This document shows, piece after piece, positions 35,875 to 45,397 of a DNA stretch of 64,000 nt (the first letter of the stretch is position 1; every line of letters begins with the position of its first letter). The notes beneath the pieces are model-generated. The model saw nothing but the letters and a program-made list of their open reading frames with translations, did not search any database and was not told the DNA's origin. The stretch comes from an uncultured Flavobacteriaceae bacterium (lineage in GTDB: Bacteria; Bacteroidota; Bacteroidia; Flavobacteriales; Flavobacteriaceae), in NCBI GenBank assembly GCA_947494715.1, contig CANLWG010000002.1, forward strand, positions 1 through 64,000. The letters are read 5' to 3'. The position numbers were made by a program, and so were the translations under genes.

Positions 35875-35882
35875 GCCCTTTA
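35875..35882 (+). promoter_or_regulatory. rpsP-rimM promoter -7 element
   Basis: TATATTTG matches TAnnTTTG and lies 57 bp before the rpsP ATG. A TTG at 35,843 is too far for standard spacing, so only the -7 box is claimed. Confidence 0.5.
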
Positions 35883-35938
35883 AAAAAGGAAAAAAGAATT
35901 AATAACCAGGGTCGGGCACCCTACAAAATTAATGTGAT

Positions 35939-36706
35939 ATGCCAGTAAAGATTAGATTACAGAGACACGGAAAAAAGGGAAAACCATTTTATTGGGTAGT
36001 AGCGGCCGATAGCCGAGCGAAGAGAGATGGTAAATTTCTGGAAAAATTGGGAACCTACAATCCCAATACCAATCCTGCAACCATAGAATTGAACGTTGAT
36101 AACTCCGTAAAGTGGTTACAGAACGGTGCACAGCCCACAGATACCGCTAGGGCCATCCTTTCCTATAAGGGCGTAATGCTAAAACATCATTTATGGGGCG
36201 GGGTTCGAAAAGGAGCCTTTACCGAAGAACAAGTAGAGGAAAAATTCAGTGCTTGGTTGGAAGAAAAGGAAAAAGCCATCTCTTCCAAAGTAAGCGGTCT
36301 AGATAAAGAAAAGGAAAAAGCAAGGGCCGAAGCACTTAAGGCGGAAAAAGAAGTAAACGAAAAACGAGCCTTGGCCGCCGCAGAGGCAGAAACCCCTGTA
36401 GAGGAAGCCACTGAAGAAACTGTTGCTGAAAGCACAGAAGAAGTGACGGAGGAAGTTGCCGTAGCAGAAGAAGTTACCGAAGCTGTGAAAGAAGCACCTG
36501 CAACCGAAGAAACTCCGAAAGCCGAGGAGGCTCCAGCTGAAGAAGTTGTTGCAGCTAAAGAGGTTACCGAAGCTGTGGAGGAAGCTCCCAAAGCTGAGGA
36601 AGCCCCAGCTGAAGAAGTTCCCAAAGTGGAGGAGGCTCCGGCAGAAGAAAAGGTGGTTGCCGCCGATTCGGAAGATGCACCAGAGGCATCCGCTGAAGAG
36701 GAGTAA
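35939..36706 (+). CDS. rpsP: Ribosomal protein S16 with long acidic tail
   Basis: 255 residues. The first 80 or so are a normal S16 ([20 protein letters not shown], then GTYNPNTNP). After residue about 120 comes a long Glu/Ala/Val-rich, proline-dotted extension with repeats such as EEAPAEEV and KAEEAP. E. coli S16 has 82 residues and Bacteroidetes versions are longer, but this tail is at the long end. It heads an operon with rimM (14-bp gap). The tail is probably disordered. Confidence 0.95.
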   Translation: MPVKIRLQRHGKKGKPFYWVVAADSRAKRDGKFLEKLGTYNPNTNPATIELNVDNSVKWLQNGAQPTDTARAILSYKGVMLKHHLWGGVRKGAFTEEQVEEKFSAWLEEKEKAISSKVSGLDKEKEKARAEALKAEKEVNEKRALAAAEAETPVEEATEETVAESTEEVTEEVAVAEEVTEAVKEAPATEETPKAEEAPAEEVVAAKEVTEAVEEAPKAEEAPAEEVPKVEEAPAEEKVVAADSEDAPEASAEEE

Positions 36707-36720
36707 AAAGTTCCGAACCG

Positions 36721-37248
36721 ATGCGCAAGGAAGATTGTTTCTACCTCGGTAAAGTCGTTTCAAAATATAGTTATAAGGGTGAGGTATTGGTAAAACTGGA
36801 TACCGACGAACCTGAAATTTACGAAAACATGGAATCAATATTTGTCTCAATACGGGGCACTTTGGTTCCATTTTTTATTGATAAATGTCGTCTGCACAAG
36901 TCGGCATTGCTACGCATCGATTTTGAGGAAGTAAAAGATGAAGAGGCCGCCGACAGAATTCTTGGGGCAGAACTGTATCTTCCCTTATCCATGCTGCCCA
37001 AATTGGAAGGTGATAAGTTCTATTACCATGAAATCATTGGTTTCACCATGCAGGATAGTGTCCACGGGGATATCGGTATAGTTACCGGAGTAAACGACAC
37101 CACTTCCCAGGCCCTATTAGAAGTGGAAAAAAATGGCAAGGAACTTTTAGTACCCTTAACGGATGATATCCTTACCAAAATAGACCGGAAAAACAGGACG
37201 TTGTTTGTATCCACACCGGAAGGTCTGGTAGACCTATACTTGAATTAG
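36721..37248 (+). CDS. rimM: Ribosome maturation factor RimM
   Basis: 175 residues with the RimM N-terminal barrel (DCFYLGKVVSKYSYKGEVLV) and C-terminal PRC barrel (FYYHEIIGFTMQD, then KELLVPLTDDIL). It assists 30S head assembly around S19 and 16S helix 33. It is 14 bp downstream of rpsP, the conserved partner. trmD and rplS, which follow in many bacteria, are not here; a sulfatase gene follows. Confidence 0.96.
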   Translation: MRKEDCFYLGKVVSKYSYKGEVLVKLDTDEPEIYENMESIFVSIRGTLVPFFIDKCRLHKSALLRIDFEEVKDEEAADRILGAELYLPLSMLPKLEGDKFYYHEIIGFTMQDSVHGDIGIVTGVNDTTSQALLEVEKNGKELLVPLTDDILTKIDRKNRTLFVSTPEGLVDLYLN

Positions 37249-37336
37249 AGGTCAAATTCCCAAACCCTTGGCTAAGAATTCGAAATCCGGATATATTTTA
37301 TGGTATATTTAGACGGATTTATCAACCCTATGTATT

Positions 37337-38764
37337 ATGTTTAGAATCCCCTTTATACTCATTGTATTTACTTTGTTTTCATGTGGTGAGCAGAAGACAG
37401 AACCCCAGAAAACCAAAACACCTCCAAACATCGTACTCATCTTTACCGATGATCAAGGGTATCAAGATGTTGGTGTTTTTGGAGCTGACGATATTGCTAC
37501 CCCTAATTTAGATCAAATGGCCGCCGATGGTATGAAGCTGACCAGCTATTACTCAGCGCAAGCGGTTTGTTCCGCCTCCCGCGCCGGTATTCTTACCGGC
37601 TGCTATCCCAACAGAATTGGGATACATGGTGCTTTGGGGCCTGGGAATGACCACGGCATCAATGCATCGGAGACTACCTTGGCAGAAATGCTCAAGACCA
37701 TCGGTTACAAAACGGCCATCTTTGGGAAGTGGCATTTGGGACACCATCCGAAGTTTTTGCCTACACGTCATGGATTCGATGAATGGTTTGGCATTCCCTA
37801 TTCCAATGATATGTGGCCCTACCATCCACAACAGGGTACGATTTTCAATTTCCCCGCTCTGCCTCTATTTGAAAACGAAACCGTGATAGACACCTTAACG
37901 GAGCAATCACAACTAACTACCCGGATTACCGAACGCAGTGTTGATTTTATTAACCGAAATGCAGAAAATCCTTTCTTTCTCTATGTGCCCCATCCCCAAC
38001 CCCATGTACCTTTGTTTGTTTCGGATAAGTTCAAGGGAAAATCAAATCGAGGGCTTTATGGCGATGTAATCATGGAAATTGACTGGTCAGTGGGTCAGAT
38101 TTTAGCAGCGTTAAAAAAGAACGGACTCGAAGAAAATACAATGGTCATTTTTACCTCGGACAATGGTCCATGGTTATCCTATGGCAATCATGCCGGGAGC
38201 GCCCATCCCTTACGTGAAGGGAAAGGGACAGCCTGGGAAGGGGGACAACGAGAACCTTTTATCATTAAATATCCTAACGGTCTGGAAGCAGGGAAGGAAT
38301 TGGATGTTCCCATTATGGCAATCGACATACTACCCACTATAGCGGAGATTACAAATGCCAAACTTCCCGAAAAAACTATCGATGGCAAAAGTGTCTGGAA
38401 CGTCTTGACAGGGAAAATCCAGGAAAGTCCACAGAAAGCTTATTTCTTTTATTACCGGGTAAACGAATTATTCGGGGTTCGCTATGGAAAATGGAAACTC
38501 TATTTTCCGCACCGTTATCGTACTATGGATGGGCAAGAACTAGGCAAAGATGGGTTGCCCGGAGACTATAGGATGGTAGACATGGAAGCATTGGAATTAT
38601 ACGATTTGGAAAACGATATTAGTGAAACTACAAATGTAGCGGACGAGTATCCCGAAGTGGTTGAAAAAATAAAGTTGCTGGCTAATGGGATGCGCTCCCG
38701 TTTGGGCGATGCGCTCCTGGAGCTGGAAGGTTCTGAAAGCAGGGAGCCTGGAAGGGTAGATTAA
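37337..38764 (+). CDS. Sulfatase (S1 family) lipoprotein
   Basis: 475 residues with a lipoprotein signal (FTLFSCGEQ, Cys16). The formylglycine motif CSASR lies near residue 78-82 in VCSASRAGILTGCYPNR. Metal ligands are in IFTDDQGY (about 35-42) and FTSDNGPW. This is an arylsulfatase/heparan-type S1 sulfatase acting outside the cytoplasm on sulfated glycans, typical of marine Flavobacteriaceae. CxAxR rather than CxPxR is the accepted variant. No maturase gene or polysaccharide locus is adjacent, so the substrate is unknown. Confidence 0.92.
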   Translation: MFRIPFILIVFTLFSCGEQKTEPQKTKTPPNIVLIFTDDQGYQDVGVFGADDIATPNLDQMAADGMKLTSYYSAQAVCSASRAGILTGCYPNRIGIHGALGPGNDHGINASETTLAEMLKTIGYKTAIFGKWHLGHHPKFLPTRHGFDEWFGIPYSNDMWPYHPQQGTIFNFPALPLFENETVIDTLTEQSQLTTRITERSVDFINRNAENPFFLYVPHPQPHVPLFVSDKFKGKSNRGLYGDVIMEIDWSVGQILAALKKNGLEENTMVIFTSDNGPWLSYGNHAGSAHPLREGKGTAWEGGQREPFIIKYPNGLEAGKELDVPIMAIDILPTIAEITNAKLPEKTIDGKSVWNVLTGKIQESPQKAYFFYYRVNELFGVRYGKWKLYFPHRYRTMDGQELGKDGLPGDYRMVDMEALELYDLENDISETTNVADEYPEVVEKIKLLANGMRSRLGDALLELEGSESREPGRVD

Positions 38765-38765
38765 A

Positions 38766-38795
38766 TCACAAATTCCAAACAACAAATTCCAATAA
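38766..38795 (+). repeat. Short interspersed repeat, copy 1
   Basis: This 30-bp copy starts TCACAAATTCCAAAC and ends ACAAATTCCAATAA. It matches the copy at 51,284-51,313 at 26 of 30 positions. It begins just after the sulfatase stop. Confidence 0.55.
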
Positions 38796-39018
38796 TCAAG
38801 GAAGAAAGCTAGGCGAGAAGAATTTGAGATTAAGACTTCTGATTTGAGGGAAAGAAGCTAAATACCGCCTTATATCAGTTGGTAATTTATGGCTTATTCA
38901 AACACCCAAACCCCTAATTTGGTGGGTGAGCGAAAAACGAAAATGGATTTCCTTGTTGTTAATGCATGAGATATGATTCGTTTTAATTGGAATTTGGAAT
39001 TTGCACATTGACGTTTTT
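38796..39018. other. Gene-free spacer with second inverted repeat copy
   Basis: No gene is supported here. Near its end (38,984-39,006) GGAATTTGGAATTTGCACA is an inverted, shortened relative of the repeat at 38,766-38,795. The spacer is thus bounded by inverted copies. Confidence 0.4.
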
Positions 39019-39729
39019 ATGTCTCTTTTTCAATTCAAACAGTTTACCATTCAACAAGACCGTTGTGCCATGAAAGTGGGCACGGACGGCGTTTTGTTAG
39101 GGGCTTGGACATCAGTAGATAATAATCCAACCACAATTTTAGATATCGGGGCAGGTACTGGACTAATTGCTCTTATGTTGGCCCAACGTTGCAGTGCCGA
39201 AACCATAGATGCCCTAGAAATTGACGATGCCGCCTACGAGCAATGTGTGGATAATTTTGAAGCCTCCCCATGGAGCGACCGATTATTTTGCTATCATGCC
39301 GGTTTGGATGAATTTTCTAAAGAAGTTGATGACACTTATGGTTTAATCGTTTCCAATCCACCGTTTTATTCCGAAAACGTTTCCACAGGCAATAGTTCAA
39401 GGGATATAGCCCGACAAAATCTTTCCCTTCCTTTTGAAGAGCTTTTGCAATGCGTTTCTGTATTACTTACCGAGAATGGTGTCTTTTCAATTATTGTTCC
39501 ATTTAAAGAAGAGCAATCTCTCATCCAAATGAGCAAATCATTTGGCCTTTATCCAACGCGAATAACACGGGTAAAGGGAAATCCAATTTCGGAAATTAAA
39601 AGAAGTTTATTGGAATTTGGCTTTCATGAAACGGAAGCATCTGAAAACGAATTGACCATTGAAATAGATCGCCACCAGTACACCAGCGAATATCAAGAAT
39701 TGACCAAGGATTTTTATTTAAAAATGTAA
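39019..39729 (+). CDS. trmN6: tRNA1(Val) A37 N6-methyltransferase-like protein
   Basis: 236 residues from ATG 39,019 (MSLFQFKQFTI); a TTG six codons earlier is less likely. It is a class I SAM methyltransferase with ILDIGAGTGLIALMLA (motif I) and the adenine-N6 motif SNPPFY. The KVGTDGVLLGAW segment is typical of YfiC/TrmN6. It modifies A37 of tRNA-Val. Length normal. Confidence 0.88.
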   Translation: MSLFQFKQFTIQQDRCAMKVGTDGVLLGAWTSVDNNPTTILDIGAGTGLIALMLAQRCSAETIDALEIDDAAYEQCVDNFEASPWSDRLFCYHAGLDEFSKEVDDTYGLIVSNPPFYSENVSTGNSSRDIARQNLSLPFEELLQCVSVLLTENGVFSIIVPFKEEQSLIQMSKSFGLYPTRITRVKGNPISEIKRSLLEFGFHETEASENELTIEIDRHQYTSEYQELTKDFYLKM

Positions 39730-39744
39730 CAATAGTCTTTAGTA

Positions 39745-39771
39745 TTGTTATATTTTCTTTATATATCTTTG
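39745..39771 (+). promoter_or_regulatory. Promoter of acyl-CoA dehydrogenase gene
   Basis: TTG (39,745-39,747), 16-bp spacer, then TATCTTTG (39,764-39,771), an exact TAnnTTTG match. The ATG lies at 39,786. Confidence 0.55.
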
Positions 39772-39785
39772 GCTAAAATGGCAAT

Positions 39786-40964
39786 ATGAGACCTGATTTA
39801 TTTGAAGCACCCGACTACTACAATTTGGATGATCTACTTTCTGAGGAACACAAATTGGTGCGTGACGCGGCCCGCCAATGGGTAAAACGAGATATCTCAC
39901 CTATTATAGAGGAATATGCCCAAAAAGCGGAATTTCCAAAACAAATTCTTAATGGCCTGTCCGAAATAGGGGCATTTGGACCTTATATTCCTGAGGAATA
40001 TGGCGGGGCGGGACTTGATCAAATCAGCTATGGGCTCATCATGCAGGAAATCGAACGGGGGGATAGCGGGGTGCGATCCACCGCTTCGGTACAGTCCTCC
40101 TTGGTCATGTTTCCTATCTTTTCTTATGGTACAGAAGAGCAGCGAAAAAAATACTTGCCCAAATTAGCTACGGGCGAATTTATGGGTTGCTTTGGATTAA
40201 CAGAACCCGACCATGGCTCCAATCCGGGAGGGATGACCACTAATTTTAAAGATAAAGGCGACCATTATCTCTTAAACGGAGCCAAGCTTTGGATATCCAA
40301 CTCCCCTTTTGCGGACTTGGCCGTAGTATGGGCAAAAAATGAAGAGGGCCGTATTCATGGATTAATCGTAGAACGCGATATGGAAGGTTTCTCTACTCCC
40401 GAAACCCACGGTAAATGGTCATTACGAGCATCTGCTACCGGAGAATTAATCTTTGATAATGTAAAGGTTCCCAAGGAAAACTTATTGTCCGGCAAAAACG
40501 GACTGGGGGCACCTTTGGGTTGTTTGGACTCGGCCCGTTATGGCATAGCCTGGGGTGCCATTGGTGCAGCGATGGATTGTTATGATACTGCTCTGCGATA
40601 CGCCAAGGAGCGTATACAATTTGGTAAACCCATTGCATCGTTTCAGTTACAACAGAAAAAACTGGCCGAAATGATTACTGAAATCACAAAGGCCCAGTTA
40701 TTGGCCTTCCGTTTGGGGCAATTAAAGAACGAAGGTAAAGCGACCACCGCACAAATCTCGATGGCCAAACGCAATAATGTGGATATGGCCATTACTATTG
40801 CCAGAGAGGCACGCCAGATATTAGGGGGTATGGGTATTACCGGGGAATATAGTATTATGCGTCATATGATGAACTTAGAAAGTGTTATCACATACGAAGG
40901 CACCCACGATATTCACCTTTTGATTACAGGTGCCGATGTGACAGGGATACCCGCCTTTCAGTAA
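39786..40964 (+). CDS. Glutaryl-CoA dehydrogenase-like acyl-CoA dehydrogenase
   Basis: 392 residues. The acyl-CoA dehydrogenase fold shows IPEEYGGAGLDQISYGLIMQ, FGLTEPDHGSNPGGM (FAD/substrate loop), and the catalytic Glu in ITYEGTHDIH near residue 372. The TYEGTHDIH context and RSTASVQSSLVM resemble glutaryl-CoA dehydrogenases of lysine/tryptophan breakdown. It transfers electrons to ETF. Substrate specificity is not certain from sequence alone. Single gene with its own promoter. Confidence 0.88.
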   Translation: MRPDLFEAPDYYNLDDLLSEEHKLVRDAARQWVKRDISPIIEEYAQKAEFPKQILNGLSEIGAFGPYIPEEYGGAGLDQISYGLIMQEIERGDSGVRSTASVQSSLVMFPIFSYGTEEQRKKYLPKLATGEFMGCFGLTEPDHGSNPGGMTTNFKDKGDHYLLNGAKLWISNSPFADLAVVWAKNEEGRIHGLIVERDMEGFSTPETHGKWSLRASATGELIFDNVKVPKENLLSGKNGLGAPLGCLDSARYGIAWGAIGAAMDCYDTALRYAKERIQFGKPIASFQLQQKKLAEMITEITKAQLLAFRLGQLKNEGKATTAQISMAKRNNVDMAITIAREARQILGGMGITGEYSIMRHMMNLESVITYEGTHDIHLLITGADVTGIPAFQ

Positions 40965-40992
40965 AACCTTAATCGACCCACTATACTCGAAT

Positions 40993-41463
40993 TTATTTGA
41001 TGACCGTTATTTTTTCAGAATCCCCGTGTTCATTGAAAGGAAGTAGTGTCTTTACCAGACCATTGTAGGTTGCAGAATTTAGAGAAAAATCAGCAATATC
41101 ACATTCATTTACGGTCTTGGTCAAGTTGAGCACCAAAGTATCGGTAACCGACATGCTTAAATCAATGAGAAAAGTATTGTCGCCATCGTCGCCAAAAAGA
41201 TTCATAGTAATAACATTTTTGAGACCCTCCACATTTTCGAAAACACTGCCCGTAATTTTGGATTCCTTATAACGTAGCACAATTTCATTACTCTTAAACG
41301 TGCCATTTTCTATTAGATTTTCTCCATCGGTGCTGACCAACTCTACAAAAAAGTTTCGTACTATCGGGTCAACGATCACCCCGTCGGGAAAACATAAATC
41401 TTCTTTATCGTTGTCATTGCAACTAAAAACTGAAATGAGTAGAACAAATAATAGCCTTTTCAT
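40993..41463 (-). CDS. Hypothetical lipoprotein
   Basis: 156 residues with a lipoprotein signal (LLISVFSCND, Cys15). The mature part is beta-rich and acidic. No family recognised. Convergent with the acyl-CoA dehydrogenase gene. Many Flavobacteriaceae encode such small surface lipoproteins. Confidence 0.7.
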   Translation of the reverse strand: MKRLLFVLLISVFSCNDNDKEDLCFPDGVIVDPIVRNFFVELVSTDGENLIENGTFKSNEIVLRYKESKITGSVFENVEGLKNVITMNLFGDDGDNTFLIDLSMSVTDTLVLNLTKTVNECDIADFSLNSATYNGLVKTLLPFNEHGDSEKITVIK

Positions 41464-41559
41464 GGCATGCGTATTTACTCTATAGATGAAAAACGCTAAG
41501 ATGGTTGCTTATACGGCATTTAAATAAAAAGCTTTATTTTCAGGTACTAAATACGCTAT

Positions 41560-43161
41560 ATGCAATCCATGAGATATTTCCTAGTACTACTTGTTTTTCT
41601 TACAGCTTGCAGAACCGATAAAAAAGTTGTTGCTCCAGCTCCTACCAACGCAACGGATTCTACGGCAACCCGAACCTTAAGAACTCCCGATGAGCTTTTG
41701 GGCGAACTATTTGCTGATGTTCAACTGGGTGAGGTTTTTGGGGACGGTAAGACCTTTGTGGACTGTACAGCAAAATATCCATATGAAATTATTGTAGAAA
41801 AATACGGTACGCAAAAAGACGAGGCTGATTTTGATTTAAAGGCTTTTGTCCTTGATAATTTTGATGTCCCTGCCTCCATCTCCTCAGATTTTAAATCCGA
41901 CCCCAACCGTTCCGCAGTTGAACATGTTGAAGCTCTTTGGCCGGTATTACAACGGGAATCCGATGCGAATATGGAAGGAAGCACGTTGATTCCGTTACCC
42001 GAACCTTATATTGTTCCAGGTGGTCGTTTTCGGGAAGTATACTATTGGGATAGTTATTTTACCATGTTGGGGCTGGCAGAAAGTGGCGAGTTTGAACGTA
42101 TTGAAAATATGTTGGACAACTTTGCCCACTTAATACATACCGTGGGGCATATCCCCAATGGGAACCGCACGTATTATATTACGCGATCCCAGCCCCCGTT
42201 CTTTGCACAGATGGTAAAGCTATTGGCGGAGCATAAGGGAAAGCAAATCTATACCAAATATAGGGAAGCGTTAAAAAAGGAGTATGACTTTTGGATGGAT
42301 GGAAAGCATGCCCATGAAAAACCCATTAGACATTGCGTGGCCACTCCTGTAGGTATTATGAATCGTTATTTTGACAAAGGAAATACCCCAAGACAAGAAT
42401 CCTATCGGGAGGATTATACCCAAGTTCAAAAAATGGGTGGTGGCGAAAAAATGTACCGCGACTTACGGGCAGGTGCGGAATCCGGTTGGGACTATACTTC
42501 TCGTTGGTTCGCTGATGGAAAATCCATAGAGACCATAGAAACCACCGATATCATTCCTGTGGACCTCAATGCATTATTATATGGTATGGAGGAAGTTCTT
42601 ACCCAATGTTATGCGGAAGATGTTACCTATGTGACCCTGCTGAAAACAAGCATGAGAGCTAGAAAGGAGTTTTTAAATACGTATGCTTGGAATAAAAATG
42701 ATGGGGTCTTTGAGGATTACAATTGGGTAAAGCAAGAGCGGACGTCACTAAAATCCTTGGCCATGACCTACCCCCTATTTTTTAAAATGGTGGACCAGGA
42801 AAAGGCTGATGCGATAGCCTCTTATATTGAAAAGCACTTTCTTAAACCCGGAGGTGTAGTGACCACGCTGTACCATACAGGTGAACAATGGGACGCCCCT
42901 AACGGTTGGGCCCCATTGCAATGGATGACCGTAATAGGGCTTAAAAACTATGGTCATGAAAATTTGGCCAAAACTATTTCCAAAAGATGGGTAGCTCTCA
43001 ACGAGAAGGTATACAAAAACACGGGTAAATTTGTAGAAAAATACAATGTGGAGGATATGGGATTGGAAGCCGGTGGAGGGGAATACCCGGTACAGGATGG
43101 TTTTGGTTGGAGCAATGGAGTATACCTGGCCCTAAAAGCATATGTAAAAGACAAATCATAA
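41560..43161 (+). CDS. treA: Periplasmic trehalase (GH37), lipoprotein
   Basis: 533 residues with a lipoprotein signal (VFLTACRTD). Both trehalase signatures are present: PGGRFREVYYWDSYF (about 151-165) and QWDAPNGWAPLQW (about 443-455). The catalytic Asp is in ESGWDYTSRW (near 310) and the catalytic Glu in GGGEYPVQDGFGW (near 507). It splits trehalose to glucose. Downstream genes for an FG-GAP protein and a DUF1080 protein run in the same direction and may belong to the same sugar programme. Confidence 0.95.
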   Translation: MQSMRYFLVLLVFLTACRTDKKVVAPAPTNATDSTATRTLRTPDELLGELFADVQLGEVFGDGKTFVDCTAKYPYEIIVEKYGTQKDEADFDLKAFVLDNFDVPASISSDFKSDPNRSAVEHVEALWPVLQRESDANMEGSTLIPLPEPYIVPGGRFREVYYWDSYFTMLGLAESGEFERIENMLDNFAHLIHTVGHIPNGNRTYYITRSQPPFFAQMVKLLAEHKGKQIYTKYREALKKEYDFWMDGKHAHEKPIRHCVATPVGIMNRYFDKGNTPRQESYREDYTQVQKMGGGEKMYRDLRAGAESGWDYTSRWFADGKSIETIETTDIIPVDLNALLYGMEEVLTQCYAEDVTYVTLLKTSMRARKEFLNTYAWNKNDGVFEDYNWVKQERTSLKSLAMTYPLFFKMVDQEKADAIASYIEKHFLKPGGVVTTLYHTGEQWDAPNGWAPLQWMTVIGLKNYGHENLAKTISKRWVALNEKVYKNTGKFVEKYNVEDMGLEAGGGEYPVQDGFGWSNGVYLALKAYVKDKS

Positions 43162-43296
43162 AAATTCGAATGCGATAGCATAGCCCTAACACATCTTATC
43201 GACATTGGGAGAAATCGTAAATTAAATTCCCTAAAAGTCTATGTCTTATACAATCATTGATATATTTACTGTTCTTCGTAAAACGAAGTTTTAAAG

Positions 43297-44523
43297 ATGG
43301 GTGTTATCAAAGGTATTCTCCAAAAGTGTAAGTGGTTAATCGTATTCCATACGTTTCTAGCTCTACCATTTCTCTACCTAAGTGGATTCTCCTCCTTGGC
43401 ACAAGACCATAAATCCGATGAATTCATAAGAAAACCTTTAAAATTTGAGAAACAAAAAATAGCATCGGAAAGTTTTGAATCCGTTGGGGTATTCGATGTG
43501 AACAATGACAAAATCCCTGACTTGGTATCCGGTTCGTATTGGTACAAAGGGCCTCATTATTTAGATCGATATTTTATCGGTGATTTTAAACGTTATGGTG
43601 AGTACTATGATGATTTCTCCACCCTGCCGCTAGATATAAACGGCGATGGCCATATGGATTATATTACCGGGGGATGGTTTGGAAAACGCCTCGTATGGAG
43701 GGAAAATCCTGGGAATGAGGGAGAATGGACGGAACACCTCATTGCCGAGGCCGGCAATATAGAAGCCACACGGTCATGGGATATTGATGGGGACGGCATT
43801 CCGGAAATCGTGCCCAATACACCCAATGACCCGTTGATTATTTATCGTCTGATAACTGATTCCGAAGGAAGGCGAACAGGAAAGTTCAAGTCCTTTAAAG
43901 TTATGGGAGAACATGGCCATGGCCTTGGTTTTGGGGATTTAAACCATGATGGAAGAGGTGATTTTATTGTGAGCAAAGGCTGGGTGGAATCTCCTAAAAA
44001 TCCATTTACCGAGGACTGGACCTTCCATCCTGACTTTGAACTTGGTACCGCCAGCGTGCCTATTCTTGTGGTTGATGTGAACGAAGATGGCCATAACGAC
44101 CTTATCGTGGGCCAAGGTCATGATTATGGATTACATTGGTACGAACAAAAACAGGAAAATGGAAAATCAACGGAATGGGTAAAGCATCCGATTGATCCAA
44201 ATAATTCACAGTTTCACACCATGGTATGGGCCGATCTTGACGGTGATGCGGAGAACGAACTAATTACGGGAAAACGATACCGTGCCCACAATGGAAAAGA
44301 TCCTGGTGGCAATGACCCCTATGGAATTTACTACTATACCTTCAACGGGGAAAGTTTTAACAAACAGATTATCGACTATGGGGTATTCGGTCAAAGCAAA
44401 GGCACCGGAATCCATTTTTGGGTCACTGATTTATTGGGCACTGGAAATAAGGATATTATTGTGGCCGGTAAGGATGGGCTATTCATCTTTTATAACAAAG
44501 GACATGAACAAAAAAGTGATTAA
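43297..44523 (+). CDS. FG-GAP/VCBS repeat protein, secreted
   Basis: 408 residues with a signal peptide (about 15-36) and repeated Ca-binding-like loops: DVNNDKIPD, DINGDGHMD, DIDGDGIPE, DLNHDGRGD, DVNEDGHND, DLDGDAENE. These form an FG-GAP beta-propeller. Such proteins are common in Planctomycetes and Bacteroidetes and their biochemical role is unclear. A hairpin (CTTCGT/ACGAAG, 43,274-43,288) lies just before the start. Its last 20 bp overlap the start of the DUF1080 gene, so both are probably made together. Confidence 0.85.
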   Translation: MGVIKGILQKCKWLIVFHTFLALPFLYLSGFSSLAQDHKSDEFIRKPLKFEKQKIASESFESVGVFDVNNDKIPDLVSGSYWYKGPHYLDRYFIGDFKRYGEYYDDFSTLPLDINGDGHMDYITGGWFGKRLVWRENPGNEGEWTEHLIAEAGNIEATRSWDIDGDGIPEIVPNTPNDPLIIYRLITDSEGRRTGKFKSFKVMGEHGHGLGFGDLNHDGRGDFIVSKGWVESPKNPFTEDWTFHPDFELGTASVPILVVDVNEDGHNDLIVGQGHDYGLHWYEQKQENGKSTEWVKHPIDPNNSQFHTMVWADLDGDAENELITGKRYRAHNGKDPGGNDPYGIYYYTFNGESFNKQIIDYGVFGQSKGTGIHFWVTDLLGTGNKDIIVAGKDGLFIFYNKGHEQKSD

Positions 44524-45316
44524 AGGCTTAAAATTGAGTATTGTATTGGGGATAGGCCTACTATTTAGCACCTATTCCTGCCGTGAGAAACCCAAAGAAA
44601 AACGGAATGAAGCTACCGAAAATAATCCCATGGTTGATGATGGTTTTGTTTCCATATTTGATGGCAAGTCGTTAAATAATTGGGAGGGAGACACTACCTA
44701 TTGGCGCGTGGAAAACAACAATTTGGTCGGGAAAATCACTCCCGAAACACTGCTAAAATCCAATACGTTCATTATTTGGAAAGGCCAAGAGCTTAAGGAT
44801 TTTGAGTTTAAAACAGAGTTTAGGATTTCTGAAAATGGCAATAGCGGTATTAACTATCGCAGTGAACTTTTAGATACCGTTCCGTTTGCGCTTCGTGGTT
44901 ATCAAGCGGACATGGACGGAAAAAACAGGTATACAGGACAAAATTATGAAGAACGAAAGCGGACCACCTTGGCCTATCGTGGGGAGAAAGCCGCAATAAC
45001 ATCACAGAAAGATCCTGACGCTCCAGGCTCATTACGTGCCAATGTGGACAAAAATGCCTGGCAAAGTAGGGAAATTTTGGAATCATTAGGAAATTCGGAT
45101 TCCCTACGCACACAAATAAAAGATGATGATTGGAACGAATGTCATCTTATCATAAAAGGGAATCGATTACAGCATTTTATCAATGGTGTCCTCATGAGCG
45201 ATGTAATCGATAACGACACCATAAACCGAAAATTTTCAGGCTTATTGGGTCTACAGGCCCATAGGGGCCCACCTATGAAAGTGGAGTACCGTAATATTCG
45301 TTTAAAGGAATTATAA
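44504..45316 (+). CDS. DUF1080 (3-keto-disaccharide hydrolase-type) lipoprotein
   Basis: 270 residues from ATG 44,504, which overlaps the FG-GAP gene by 20 bp. Lipoprotein signal (LLFSTYSCRE). The mature part has the DUF1080 opening FVSIFDGKSLNNWEGD, ISENGNSGINYRSE and the end SGLLGLQAHRGPPMKVEYRNIRLKEL (quoted in part as LGLQAHRGPPMKVEYRNI). Members of this laminin-like fold have been shown to cleave 3-keto-glycosides, including 3-keto-trehalose. Beside a trehalase this suggests a linked trehalose route. The oxidoreductase that makes the keto sugar is not in the window. Confidence 0.85.
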   Translation: MNKKVIKGLKLSIVLGIGLLFSTYSCREKPKEKRNEATENNPMVDDGFVSIFDGKSLNNWEGDTTYWRVENNNLVGKITPETLLKSNTFIIWKGQELKDFEFKTEFRISENGNSGINYRSELLDTVPFALRGYQADMDGKNRYTGQNYEERKRTTLAYRGEKAAITSQKDPDAPGSLRANVDKNAWQSREILESLGNSDSLRTQIKDDDWNECHLIIKGNRLQHFINGVLMSDVIDNDTINRKFSGLLGLQAHRGPPMKVEYRNIRLKEL

Positions 45317-45397
45317 CCACTGTCTTGAATCAGAGTTTCCCTTAATTTCCAGATAGTCTGGGTATCGCTTATAGTAAGGGCAATTTCGTTTATTCTT

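Noticed and set aside
36187-36624. Long Ser/Ala-rich open frame on the minus strand of rpsP
   Set aside because: It is the antisense shadow of the Glu/Ala-rich S16 tail.
43274-43288. Hairpin CTTCGT/ACGAAG before the FG-GAP gene
   Set aside because: The stem is only 6 bp and the T-run is short; I cannot decide between a weak terminator and chance.
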